15,935 nucleotides of DNA from positions 1 to 15,935 of the forward strand of contig JAISMA010000223.1 of NCBI GenBank assembly GCA_031276985.1. The letters run 5' to 3'. The translations under genes were made by a program, and so were the position numbers. A model generated the notes under the pieces. The model was given only the letters and a program-made list of their open reading frames with translations, made no database searches and was not told where the DNA came from. Below are positions 7,947 through 14,197 of this stretch, piece after piece; within the stretch, counting starts at the first letter, position 1, and the number at the start of each line of letters is the position of its first letter. The DNA comes from Helicobacteraceae bacterium (GTDB lineage: Bacteria > Campylobacterota > Campylobacteria > Campylobacterales > SZUA-545).

Positions 7947-9481
7947 TTTGCCATTTCTACCACGCGCAATTCGCGGATTACGTTGACCTTGATTTCGCCC
8001 GGATACTGCATTTTGCGCTCAATCTCGCTTGCGATCTCTTTGCCAAGCAACACCGTTTCGCGGTCGTCGATAGCGTTGGCGTTGACGATCACGCGCAATT
8101 CGCGCCCCGCCGCAATCGCGTAAGCCTGCGTAACTCCCTTTTTGTTGACGGCGATGCTTTCAAGCTCCTGAACGCGCTTAAGATAGCCTTCCAGCACGTC
8201 GCGCCGCGCTCCTGGACGCGCCGCGCTTAAAGCGTCCGAAGCGCACACGGCCGCCGACTCAATCGTGAGCGGCTCTTCGTGTCCGTGGTGCGCCATAATC
8301 GCGTTTAACACGACGTCGCTTTCGCCGAAGCGTTTGCATATATCGTAGCCTAGCGTTACGTGATTGCCGTCTTGATCTTGCGTGGAGGCTTTGCCTATGT
8401 CGTGCAAAAGCCCTGCGCGTCTGGCGAGTTTTTCGTTGCCGTCAAGCTCCGCGGCGATCACGCCCGCCAAACGCGAAACCTCGATCGAGTGCGCCAAAGC
8501 GTTCTGTCCGTAGCTTGCGCGGTATTTGAGCCTGCCCACAAGCCTTGCTAATTCGGGATGCAGATCGCTAACGCCCAAATCGATCGCCACGTTCTGCCCG
8601 TCTTCTAAAAGGCTCTCTTCAAACTGCGCTTTAACGCCGTTGTATATCTCTTCGATTCGCGCGGGCTGAATGCGCCCGTCCTGCAACAAAAGCTCCAGCG
8701 TGCGCGCGGCGATTGCGCGGCGGTACAGGTTAAAACTGCTGATGACGATCGCGCCCGGCGTGTCGTCGATAACTATATCCACGCCAAGCAGATTTTCCAG
8801 CGTTTTAATGTTGCGCCCCTCTTTGCCGATAATGCGCCCTTTGTACTCCTCGTTGCTAATGGCGATCGTGTTGATTAGCCTCTCGTTGGCAAAGTCGCTC
8901 GCAAAGCGGGTCGTCGCCTGCGCGATAATAAAATTGGCGCGTCGCCTAGCCTCGTTTTTGGCTTCCGTTTCCGCCCTGCGTATGATATTCGCCGCGTCAA
9001 GCCTAGCTTTTTCCTCCACTTGAGAGAGCAAAACCTTTTCGGCTTCGGCGGCGCTCATGCCCGCCGCTTTTTCGATTGCGCTTTGCGCTTCCAGCAGTCG
9101 CTGCTCGTTGCGTTTTTGCTGTTCTTTAACGTCTTTTTGTAGCTTTGAGACCTCTTTGTAAAGTTTGTCGATTGTACGGCGTCTTTCTTCCGTCGCCTCC
9201 TCTTTTTGCGCGATCAGACGAGTTTTGCGTTCCTGCTCGCGCAAAGCCGCGCCGAATTCGTCCTCGACGCTTTTTCGCACCTCGATCTCTTTGGCTTTCG
9301 CCTCGACTTTGGCGCGCTCTAAAATCATACGCGCTTCGCTCTCGATCGCTTTGGCTTTGGCTTTTGCCTGCTCGACGCGGGCGGCGTGTCGCGCTAAATT
9401 AATCTTGCGCGTTACAAACCAAGCTATTGCGGCGCATATTACTCCCGAAACTATTCCCGAAACGATATGTTCTAAAACCAT
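7943..9481 (-). CDS. rny: Ribonuclease Y
   Basis: RNase Y is a membrane-anchored endoribonuclease that starts mRNA decay. The 512 residues show the standard order: an N-terminal membrane segment (about 5-23), a long charged coiled coil (about 30-200), a KH RNA-binding domain with GRIIGKEGRN at 215-224, and an HD phosphohydrolase domain. The HD residues are visible at H331 (ALAHSIEV), H360-D361 (LLHDIGK) and MAHHGH at 396-401. Length and architecture are normal. The start at 9481 gives the correct membrane anchor and lies 83 bases inside the upstream cyclo-ligase frame. argH follows with a 4-base overlap. This position next to the cyclo-ligase is typical of Campylobacterota. Confidence 0.97.
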   Translation of the reverse strand: MVLEHIVSGIVSGVICAAIAWFVTRKINLARHAARVEQAKAKAKAIESEARMILERAKVEAKAKEIEVRKSVEDEFGAALREQERKTRLIAQKEEATEERRRTIDKLYKEVSKLQKDVKEQQKRNEQRLLEAQSAIEKAAGMSAAEAEKVLLSQVEEKARLDAANIIRRAETEAKNEARRRANFIIAQATTRFASDFANERLINTIAISNEEYKGRIIGKEGRNIKTLENLLGVDIVIDDTPGAIVISSFNLYRRAIAARTLELLLQDGRIQPARIEEIYNGVKAQFEESLLEDGQNVAIDLGVSDLHPELARLVGRLKYRASYGQNALAHSIEVSRLAGVIAAELDGNEKLARRAGLLHDIGKASTQDQDGNHVTLGYDICKRFGESDVVLNAIMAHHGHEEPLTIESAAVCASDALSAARPGARRDVLEGYLKRVQELESIAVNKKGVTQAYAIAAGRELRVIVNANAIDDRETVLLGKEIASEIERKMQYPGEIKVNVIRELRVVEMAK

Positions 9482-10031
9482 TACGGTTCCCTAAATTGCA
9501 AATCACCTTATTGCCGCTCACTAGATAATCCCCTTCAATATCCCAAGCGTCGCCGACTTTCGGCGCGCCAAGAAAAAACGGCTGAACAAAAATCACTATC
9601 GGTTTCTCAACTAATTCGCAAACAAAACGATCGTACATGCCTTTGCCGCGTCCAACGCGCTTAAAATCGGCGGAGACGGCAACGGCAGGCGCAATCAGAA
9701 GGTCGGCTTTTTTAATCTCCCGCAAGCTATTCGCAGGGGCTAACACACCTAATGACTGACGACACAAAGGCAATCGCAATGCTACCATTTTGAAGCTAAC
9801 GCCCGCGACAAAAGGAGCGTACAGTTTGGCTCTGCGCTTTAGACGGCGAAACATGGCGCGTAAATCCGCCTCAAAGCGTAGCGGCAGATAGATTAACGCG
9901 CTTTTGAAGCTAAGTTTTGCGAGCAGTTTCGCAAGGCTTTGGCGCGTTTTTGCGCTTTGCGCGGCGCATACCGCTTTGCTTCGTGATTTGAGTTTCGCCA
10001 GCGCGATCGCTCTAAGCGCGTTTTTGTCCAT
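9399..10031 (-). CDS. 5-formyltetrahydrofolate cyclo-ligase family protein
   Basis: The enzyme uses ATP to convert 5-formyl- into 5,10-methenyl-tetrahydrofolate, recovering stored folate. The family signature appears as RVGRGKGMYDRF (125-136), preceded by LLIAPAVAVS, and the N-terminal part is lysine/arginine-rich as in the family. The fold should end near residue 178 (DYLVSGNKVIC), but the frame stays open for another 32 residues, so the tail from about residue 184 is encoded inside rny in another frame. Either the overlap is real or a frameshift has removed an earlier stop. The ATG at 10031 lies opposite the TlpA-like gene with only 34 bases between them. No strong ribosome binding site is seen. 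Confidence 0.85.
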   Translation of the reverse strand: MDKNALRAIALAKLKSRSKAVCAAQSAKTRQSLAKLLAKLSFKSALIYLPLRFEADLRAMFRRLKRRAKLYAPFVAGVSFKMVALRLPLCRQSLGVLAPANSLREIKKADLLIAPAVAVSADFKRVGRGKGMYDRFVCELVEKPIVIFVQPFFLGAPKVGDAWDIEGDYLVSGNKVICNLGNRNGFRTYRFGNSFGSNMRRNSLVCNAQD

Positions 10032-10052
10032 AGTTTAGAATGCCGTTTTCGG

Positions 10053-10059
10053 TTATAAT
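10053..10059. promoter_or_regulatory. Overlapping divergent -10 boxes between cyclo-ligase and TlpA-like genes
   Basis: The 34-base gap contains a consensus TATAAT on the plus strand (10054-10059), only six bases before the TlpA-like ATG, and TATAAC on the minus strand (10058-10053), 20 bases before the cyclo-ligase ATG. With normal spacing the plus-strand transcript would begin at or next to the start codon, giving a leaderless mRNA. Confidence 0.5.
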
Positions 10060-10065
10060 TTCGTT

Positions 10066-10605
10066 ATGGTAACACGAACGCTTTTTTTAATTGCCGCGAT
10101 CGCGCTGACTTTTATCGGTTGCGACGACAATCGCGCCTCGATAGTCGGCGCGAAAACGGACTTTGAGCTAAAAACGTTAAACGGCGAGATTATCCGCGCC
10201 CGCATAGAGCCTTCCGAAGGGCGATTCAACAATCTGGTAATCGACAACGGCGGCATACCCACGGTTTACGCGTTTTTCACCACGATTTGCCCCGAATGCG
10301 CCAAAGAGATCCCTCATCTTATCGATATGAAAAAACGTTACGGAGGCAAGATTGATCTAATAGGCGTGCTTGTGGAAAACAAAACTTCCGACGAATTGGC
10401 GGATTTTGTCGCGTTTCATCAGATAAATTATACCGTTGCGCTTGGCGCGGGCGCGTTTCGACTTGCGGACGCGGTGGGCGGCGTGCGGCTGATCCCAGCG
10501 GTGCATATCTACGACGGCGCGGGCAAATACGTTTCGCATTTCGTGGGGCTTACGCCTCAGGAGATGCTAGAAGCCCGCATAAACTCGCTGATCGAAGCCA
10601 AATAG
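10066..10605 (+). CDS. TlpA-like thioredoxin-fold lipoprotein
   Basis: A 179-residue exported thiol-disulfide protein. The N-terminus is a lipoprotein signal (basic TR, hydrophobic 6-18, lipobox FIGC with the lipid-carrying C19), so it should be anchored in a membrane facing the periplasm. A thioredoxin fold follows, with the redox motif C75-P-E-C78 in FFTTICPEC, and a cis-proline region near LIPAVHIYD. The family is TlpA/AhpC-like; reduction of disulfides, for example in cytochrome c maturation or for a periplasmic partner, is the usual role, but the substrate is unknown. No Shine-Dalgarno precedes the ATG. The TAG stop shares one base with the GTG start of ftsY, so the two genes are coupled. 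Confidence 0.88.
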   Translation: MVTRTLFLIAAIALTFIGCDDNRASIVGAKTDFELKTLNGEIIRARIEPSEGRFNNLVIDNGGIPTVYAFFTTICPECAKEIPHLIDMKKRYGGKIDLIGVLVENKTSDELADFVAFHQINYTVALGAGAFRLADAVGGVRLIPAVHIYDGAGKYVSHFVGLTPQEMLEARINSLIEAK

Positions 10606-11456
10606 TGATAGCTAAGTTTCTTAGAAAAACGGCGGAGACGATTCGCGCCGCGATTCCCAAAACGCGCTCCGTTTCGCCCGAAATTCTGGAAGAGGCGCTA
10701 ATTTGCGCGGATATGGACTACGACGAGGTGGAAGCCCTGCTGGATCGTCTCGTTCATCCAATCACGCGCGATCGCTTGAGGTTTGGACTGCTAGAGCTGT
10801 TGCCCGCCTTTGAGCCCGCGCCGATAACGCAAAAGCCGTTTGTGGAGCTTATCGTCGGCGTAAATGGCGCGGGCAAAACCACCGCGATCGCCAAACTCGC
10901 CAACCGCTACAAAAACGAAGGATTTAGCGTAACGCTTGGCGCAGGCGACACGTTTCGCGCCGCGGCGATTGAACAGCTTCAAGCGTGGGCGGACAAACTC
11001 GCGTTGCCGATTGTTTCCGCGAAAACGGGCGGCGATCCGTCGGCGGTCGCGTTTGACGCCGTTTCTTCCGCGCTGGCAAAAAAGCGCGATCGCGTCCTGA
11101 TCGACACGGCGGGCAGGCTTCACACGCACAAAAATCTAGCCGAAGAGTTGAAAAAAATCGTTCGCGTGTGCGGCAAAGCATGCGACGGCGCGCCGCATAG
11201 AAAGTTGCTCGTTTTGGACGGAACGCAGGGGCGATCGGCTATCAATCAGGCGCGGGAATTCAACGAAACGATCGGGATTGACGGCATTATCGTTACGAAA
11301 CTCGACGGCACGGCTAAAGGCGGCGCGATCTATTCGATCTCGCGCCAACTGCAAAAGCCGATCTTGTATATCGGCATTGGCGAAAAAGAGGACGATCTGG
11401 TCGAATTTGACGCCTATAGCTTCACCGACAGCCTCGTCGACCCGTTTTTTGAGTGA
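10605..11456 (+). CDS. ftsY: Signal recognition particle receptor FtsY
   Basis: FtsY is the SRP receptor GTPase that docks ribosome-SRP complexes at the inner membrane for co-translational insertion. The 283 residues are the NG domain only: an N-terminal helical part (1-80), then G1 GVNGAGKTT (85-93), DTFRAAA (115-121), DTAGR (167-171), TKLDGTAKGG (231-240) and GIGE (257-260). The DTFRAAAIEQL form is that of FtsY rather than Ffh, and there is no M domain. The acidic A domain of E. coli FtsY is missing, as usual in Campylobacterota. The GTG start at 10605 overlaps the preceding TAG by one base. radA follows after 15 bases. Confidence 0.96.
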   Translation: MIAKFLRKTAETIRAAIPKTRSVSPEILEEALICADMDYDEVEALLDRLVHPITRDRLRFGLLELLPAFEPAPITQKPFVELIVGVNGAGKTTAIAKLANRYKNEGFSVTLGAGDTFRAAAIEQLQAWADKLALPIVSAKTGGDPSAVAFDAVSSALAKKRDRVLIDTAGRLHTHKNLAEELKKIVRVCGKACDGAPHRKLLVLDGTQGRSAINQAREFNETIGIDGIIVTKLDGTAKGGAIYSISRQLQKPILYIGIGEKEDDLVEFDAYSFTDSLVDPFFE

Positions 11457-11471
11457 ACAGCGCGGCGCGTA

Positions 11472-12806
11472 ATGGCGAAAGAAAAAACGTTTTTTGAATG
11501 CCAAAGTTGCGGAACGATCGCGCCGCGCTGGATGGGCAAATGCGCAAGTTGCGGCGCGTGGGATAGTTTTGTCGAGATAAAAGAGCGCTCGGATACGAAA
11601 AAGCTAGGCGCAAACGAAGCGGACAAGAGCAAAGCCGTCGCAATTACGGACGTTGCGGAAGATGATTTTTTGCGATATTCCACAGGCGAAGCGGAGCTTG
11701 ATCGCGCGCTTGGCGGCGGGCTTGTTTCGGGTAGCCTCGCGCTAATTGGCGGAGCGCCGGGCGTTGGCAAATCGACGCTGCTGCTAAAAATCGCCGCCAA
11801 TCTCGCGGAAGCGGGCAAGAAAATTTTATACGTTAGCGCCGAAGAGAGCGCTGGGCAGATCAGGCTTCGCGCCGAGCGCATAGGCGCGCTCAAGCCAAAT
11901 CTCGCGCTATTGAACGAAATCGATTTGCAAACAATCAAAAGCGAGCTTAATCGCGGCTATCACGCGGCGGTGATCGACTCAATCCAAACGATCTATTCAA
12001 GCGAGTTGTCCGCCGCGCCGGGCAGCGTTTCGCAGGTGCGCGAAATAACTTTCGAGCTAATGCGAATCGCCAAAGAGCGCGACGTTGCGATCTTTATCAT
12101 CGGACACATCACGAAAGAGGGCGCGATAGCGGGTCCGCGCGTGCTGGAACACATGGTCGACGCCGTGCTGTATTTCGAGGGCGACAGCTCCGAAGAGTTG
12201 CGGATTTTGCGCGCTTTCAAAAACCGTTTCGGCGGCACGAGCGAAATCGGAATTTTCGAGATGAGGCGCGACGGGTTAAAAAGCGCGGGCAACGTCGGCG
12301 GCAGGTTTTTTAACCGCCGCGAAAACAAAAGCGGGTCGGCGGCTACGATCACAATGGAAGGAACGCGCCCGCTTGTGCTTGAGGTGCAGGCGCTGGTTAG
12401 CGATGCGTTTAGCTCCCCGCGCCGAAGCTCTACGGGCTTTGATCAGGCGCGGCTTACGATGCTTTTGGCGCTGCTGGAAAAGAAGCTGGAGTTGCCGTTT
12501 AACCGCTACGACGTGTTTATCAATATCGCGGGGGGCATTCGCGTGAGCGAAACCGCCGCCGATCTCGCCGTCGTCGCGGCAATCTTGAGCAGTTTTCGCA
12601 ATCGTCCGATCGGCGAAAAAACGTTGTTTATCGGCGAAGTGAGTTTGATTGGCGATATTCGAGAAGTTTCAAATATGGATCAAAGGCTAATCGAGGGCGT
12701 GGCGCAGGGCTTTGAAAAGGCGGTTGTGCCGCGCAAACCTATGGGCGAGATCGATATTAAATGTTTTGTCGCCGAAGAGGTTGCGAAAGTTATCGACTGG
12801 ATGTAA
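11472..12806 (+). CDS. radA: DNA repair protein RadA
   Basis: RadA is a RecA-like, hexameric DnaB-type branch-migration helicase acting in recombinational repair. The 444 residues carry the N-terminal four-cysteine zinc finger (C10, C13, C24, C27; CQSCG then CASCG), Walker A GGAPGVGKS (93-101), the RadA-specific KNRFG motif at 250-254, and a C-terminal Lon-protease-like domain (about 280-440) without proteolytic function. Everything appears intact and of normal length. It closes the plus-strand operon TlpA-like / ftsY / radA; no strong ribosome binding site is visible 5' of the ATG. After the TAA there is only a weak GCGCG/CGCGC hairpin (12824-12846) without a T-run. Confidence 0.97.
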   Translation: MAKEKTFFECQSCGTIAPRWMGKCASCGAWDSFVEIKERSDTKKLGANEADKSKAVAITDVAEDDFLRYSTGEAELDRALGGGLVSGSLALIGGAPGVGKSTLLLKIAANLAEAGKKILYVSAEESAGQIRLRAERIGALKPNLALLNEIDLQTIKSELNRGYHAAVIDSIQTIYSSELSAAPGSVSQVREITFELMRIAKERDVAIFIIGHITKEGAIAGPRVLEHMVDAVLYFEGDSSEELRILRAFKNRFGGTSEIGIFEMRRDGLKSAGNVGGRFFNRRENKSGSAATITMEGTRPLVLEVQALVSDAFSSPRRSSTGFDQARLTMLLALLEKKLELPFNRYDVFINIAGGIRVSETAADLAVVAAILSSFRNRPIGEKTLFIGEVSLIGDIREVSNMDQRLIEGVAQGFEKAVVPRKPMGEIDIKCFVAEEVAKVIDWM

Positions 12807-13157
12807 TTTGCGTTTTGCGATCGGCGCGTTGGCGTTGATTTCGCGCTAACCTATCAAGTCTGCCGCCAAAAAGCGAGAAAGCCCCTCGCCAAAACGCGAA
12901 GGCGCGACAAAAACCGATTTGGGCGACGTTTTGGCTTTGCCCGCCGACATAGCCTTTGTCCCGAACGCCTCCTTTGGTTTCATTCTCGCTCTTGTTTGGG
13001 TTTATCGTCTGAAGCCACTTTGTCTTTTTTTGTCGCTTTTGCTTGGCGGATAAATGTCCATAGACAAAGCGCGCGAAATGGGCAAACCAAACGCGCCACG
13101 CGCTTATCCGCAACTAAACGGCTTTGTCGTTTGGGCAACGAGAATAGAGGGCGTTGA
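12807..13157. other. 351-base stretch without a confident gene
   Basis: Between radA and the smallest membrane ORF no reading frame shows recognisable protein features. A minus-strand TTG frame (107 codons) looks like chance. A 45-codon ATG frame at 12983-12846 is basic and weakly supported (AAGAG upstream). A 49-codon plus-strand frame at 13054-13203 has no family resemblance and overlaps the better-supported ORF on the other strand. The main structure is the nested inverted repeat at 13046-13111. A structured RNA or a decayed gene is possible. Confidence 0.5.
13046..13111. repeat. Nested inverted repeat with three-way-junction layout
   Basis: GCGGATAA (13046-13053) and AGCGCG (13068-13073) are together complementary to the continuous CGCGCTTATCCGC (13099-13111), with one base shared. 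The insert between the two 5' blocks is itself a small hairpin (TGTC, loop CATA, GACA; 13055-13066). A GGC/GCC pair closes the distal loop. This could fold as a three-way junction on either strand. Whether it is transcribed is unknown. Confidence 0.4.
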
Positions 13158-13274
13158 TTATTTCGAGGTTTTTTTGGCGTCTTCGCGTTGCGCTTGCCAC
13201 TGACCTATCAGCAAAGCCGCCAGAGCAGTGAACATTGTAAGCAACACAACCGCTCCCAATACTTCTGCGCTCAT
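13158..13274 (-). CDS. Small single-pass membrane protein, 38 residues, unknown
   Basis: Not recognised as a known family. The ORF starts MSAEVLGAVVLLTM, continues as a hydrophobic segment to about residue 24, then ends in a charged tail (GQWQAQREDAKKTSK), so the predicted topology is N-out/C-in with a cytoplasmic basic tail. The ribosome binding site AAAGGAG (13286-13280) lies five bases from the ATG and is one of the best in the window, which is the main argument for it being real. It is third in a row of small membrane ORFs, 34 bases after the previous one. Small accessory subunits of membrane complexes, type I-like toxins or peptide bacteriocins share this general shape, but nothing identifies it as one of them. 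Confidence 0.65.
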   Translation of the reverse strand: MSAEVLGAVVLLTMFTALAALLIGQWQAQREDAKKTSK

Positions 13275-13308
13275 CTTAACTCCTTTAACGTAAAGGTTAT
13301 GCCTCCAG

Positions 13309-13410
13309 CTAAAATATTATAGCGAACAGCATTGCGATAAACGTCGAAAGAAGGCTTGCGCCCGTTCCAACAAACACTGCGCCCGCAATCGCTACTTGAG
13401 GCTTGCTCAT
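13309..13410 (-). CDS. Small single-pass membrane protein, 33 residues, unknown
   Basis: An unrecognised 33-residue ORF: a short polar start (MSKPQ), then an almost continuous hydrophobic stretch (AIAGAVFVGTG ... FIAMLFAIIF) to the C-terminus, enough for one membrane pass. The glycine- and alanine-rich first half could allow tight helix packing. The ATG overlaps the stop of the preceding 24-codon ORF in an ATGA arrangement, suggesting translational coupling, and AGGG lies eight bases upstream. A further SD-like GGAGG follows its stop. Function unknown. Confidence 0.6.
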   Translation of the reverse strand: MSKPQVAIAGAVFVGTGASLLSTFIAMLFAIIF

Positions 13411-13481
13411 GCTATTTGCCCTAATAGTAGTCGCGCTAGAACGAGAATTACCAAAACGATCGGCGTAGCCGAAATCGCCAT
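13407..13481 (-). CDS. Tiny hydrophobic ORF, 24 residues, unknown
   Basis: Starts MAISATPIV and continues as one leucine/valine-rich hydrophobic segment ending LLLGQIA; its TGA overlaps the next ATG by four bases. The start is uncertain: only GGGA about nine bases upstream supports it. The same frame stays open for 24 more codons upstream, to a stop at 13554-13556, encoding a polar stretch (with SSLNNNGRSSAENKAG) that would make a sensible cytoplasmic or periplasmic head, but no ATG, GTG or TTG is present there. It may therefore be an independent mini-ORF, a leader peptide coupling translation of the next ORF, or the remains of a longer protein. Confidence 0.4.
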   Translation of the reverse strand: MAISATPIVLVILVLARLLLGQIA

Positions 13482-13530
13482 TAAACTAATTCCCGCTTTG
13501 TTCTCCGCTGAACTTCGCCCGTTATTATTG

Positions 13531-13587
13531 AGAGATGAAACTTCTTTGCTGGATTAGCGCGTAAGGCAACGCCGCCGTTTCGTCTCT
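13531..13587. repeat. 11-bp inverted repeat just after the 177-residue gene
   Basis: AGAGATGAAAC (13531-13541) pairs with GTTTCGTCTCT (13577-13587), all eleven positions if one G-U pair is allowed in the plus-strand RNA. The 35-base spacer contains a smaller GCT/AGC hairpin. It begins directly at the stop codon of the minus-strand gene. There is no T-run, so it may protect a 3' end or be the edge of an inserted segment rather than a classical terminator. Confidence 0.4.
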
Positions 13588-14121
13588 TTATTCGCACTTT
13601 TTGGAGTTAGGGTAGAAAAGCCAACTCTTTTCCGATTTAACGAAAGTGATTTGGCATTGCCCTTTTGTAATTACGGTACCTTTTTTTCCAAAAAGGCTTA
13701 CCATATCTTTATCGTTGAAATTTCTGTTGCCGCCGTTTTTAATATGATAGGTTACGGCTGCTATTACCGTTGGATACGCCGACTGGTATTTGCTAACGAC
13801 TTCATCGGTAACATTGTTTTTGAAACGCATGGTTTGCGTAAAATGTACCGTCCAATCGTCGCCTTTTTGCAGGCGATCGGTTATATCAACTTCAAGCTCG
13901 ACAAATCTATCTACAAATTCCATCTCATATTTACCGATTATCGCGTATATCGCTCCTTCCACCTCGTTTTTGCCCGGTTTGCCCGAACCGCTCAAACCGA
14001 TTAGCGCGATAAATACGACGACAATCGCCGCGGCTATTCTGAATTTTTTTGAAGCCGACAGCTTTTTGATAAAGTCAAGCGGTTCCAAATTTGCCGATGC
14101 GTTTTGTTGTTCTTCCGACAC
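13588..14121 (-). CDS. Membrane-anchored protein of unknown function, 177 residues
   Basis: Not recognised. The N-terminus (1-26) is polar, one membrane helix follows at about 28-44 (RIAAAIVVVFIALIG), and the remaining 130 residues should lie in the periplasm, so it looks like a type II bitopic protein. The outer part is beta-prone (ELEVDITDRL, WTVHFTQTMRF) with two cysteines, C156 and C176, that could form a disulfide. The C-terminal stretch GTVITKG ... FVKSEKSW resembles the C-terminus of the secreted protein at 14616 (DTVVKG ... KF and GSW), so they may share a domain. The GTG start is supported by AAAGGA six bases upstream. It is AT-richer than the housekeeping genes. Two hairpins separate it from the EVE gene. 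Confidence 0.7.
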   Translation of the reverse strand: MSEEQQNASANLEPLDFIKKLSASKKFRIAAAIVVVFIALIGLSGSGKPGKNEVEGAIYAIIGKYEMEFVDRFVELEVDITDRLQKGDDWTVHFTQTMRFKNNVTDEVVSKYQSAYPTVIAAVTYHIKNGGNRNFNDKDMVSLFGKKGTVITKGQCQITFVKSEKSWLFYPNSKKCE

Positions 14122-14141
14122 TGTTTATCCTTTGTTTAACG

Positions 14142-14168
14142 CGCGTATCGGTCAAAAGTCGATACGCG
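14142..14168. repeat. Perfect 9-bp hairpin before the 177-residue gene
   Basis: CGCGTATCG (14142-14150) and CGATACGCG (14160-14168) are a perfect inverted repeat around a 9-base loop. It lies 20 bases upstream of the GTG start of the next minus-strand gene. Without a T-run it is more likely an RNA-stability or regulatory hairpin, or an operator, than a terminator. Confidence 0.5.
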
Positions 14169-14180
14169 AACATAAAGCGC

Positions 14181-14197
14181 CGACTGCTAATCAGTCG
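14181..14197 (-). repeat. Hairpin spanning the stop codon of the EVE-domain gene
   Basis: CGACTG and CAGTCG form a perfect 6-bp stem with a 5-base loop, and the TGA stop of the minus-strand EVE gene overlaps stem and loop. Together with the hairpin at 14142-14168 it could attenuate transcription or protect the 3' end between the two genes. Confidence 0.35.

Noticed and set aside
9165..9494. Plus-strand frame of 109 codons antisense to rny
   Set aside because: It mirrors the coiled-coil coding region; serine/arginine-rich with no ribosome binding site.
12846..12983. Minus-strand ATG frame of 45 codons (start MKPKEAFGTKAMSAGK)
   Set aside because: Only a weak upstream site and no recognisable feature; two other frames are also open here. 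It is left as a possibility for comparison with relatives.
12790..13113. Minus-strand 107-codon frame starting at TTG
   Set aside because: It overlaps the end of radA, has no ribosome binding site, and its composition (rich in R, Q, K and W) does not look like a protein.
13054..13203. Plus-strand ATG frame of 49 codons
   Set aside because: A GGCGG precedes it, but it overlaps the well-supported 38-residue ORF on the other strand and lies on the nested inverted repeat.
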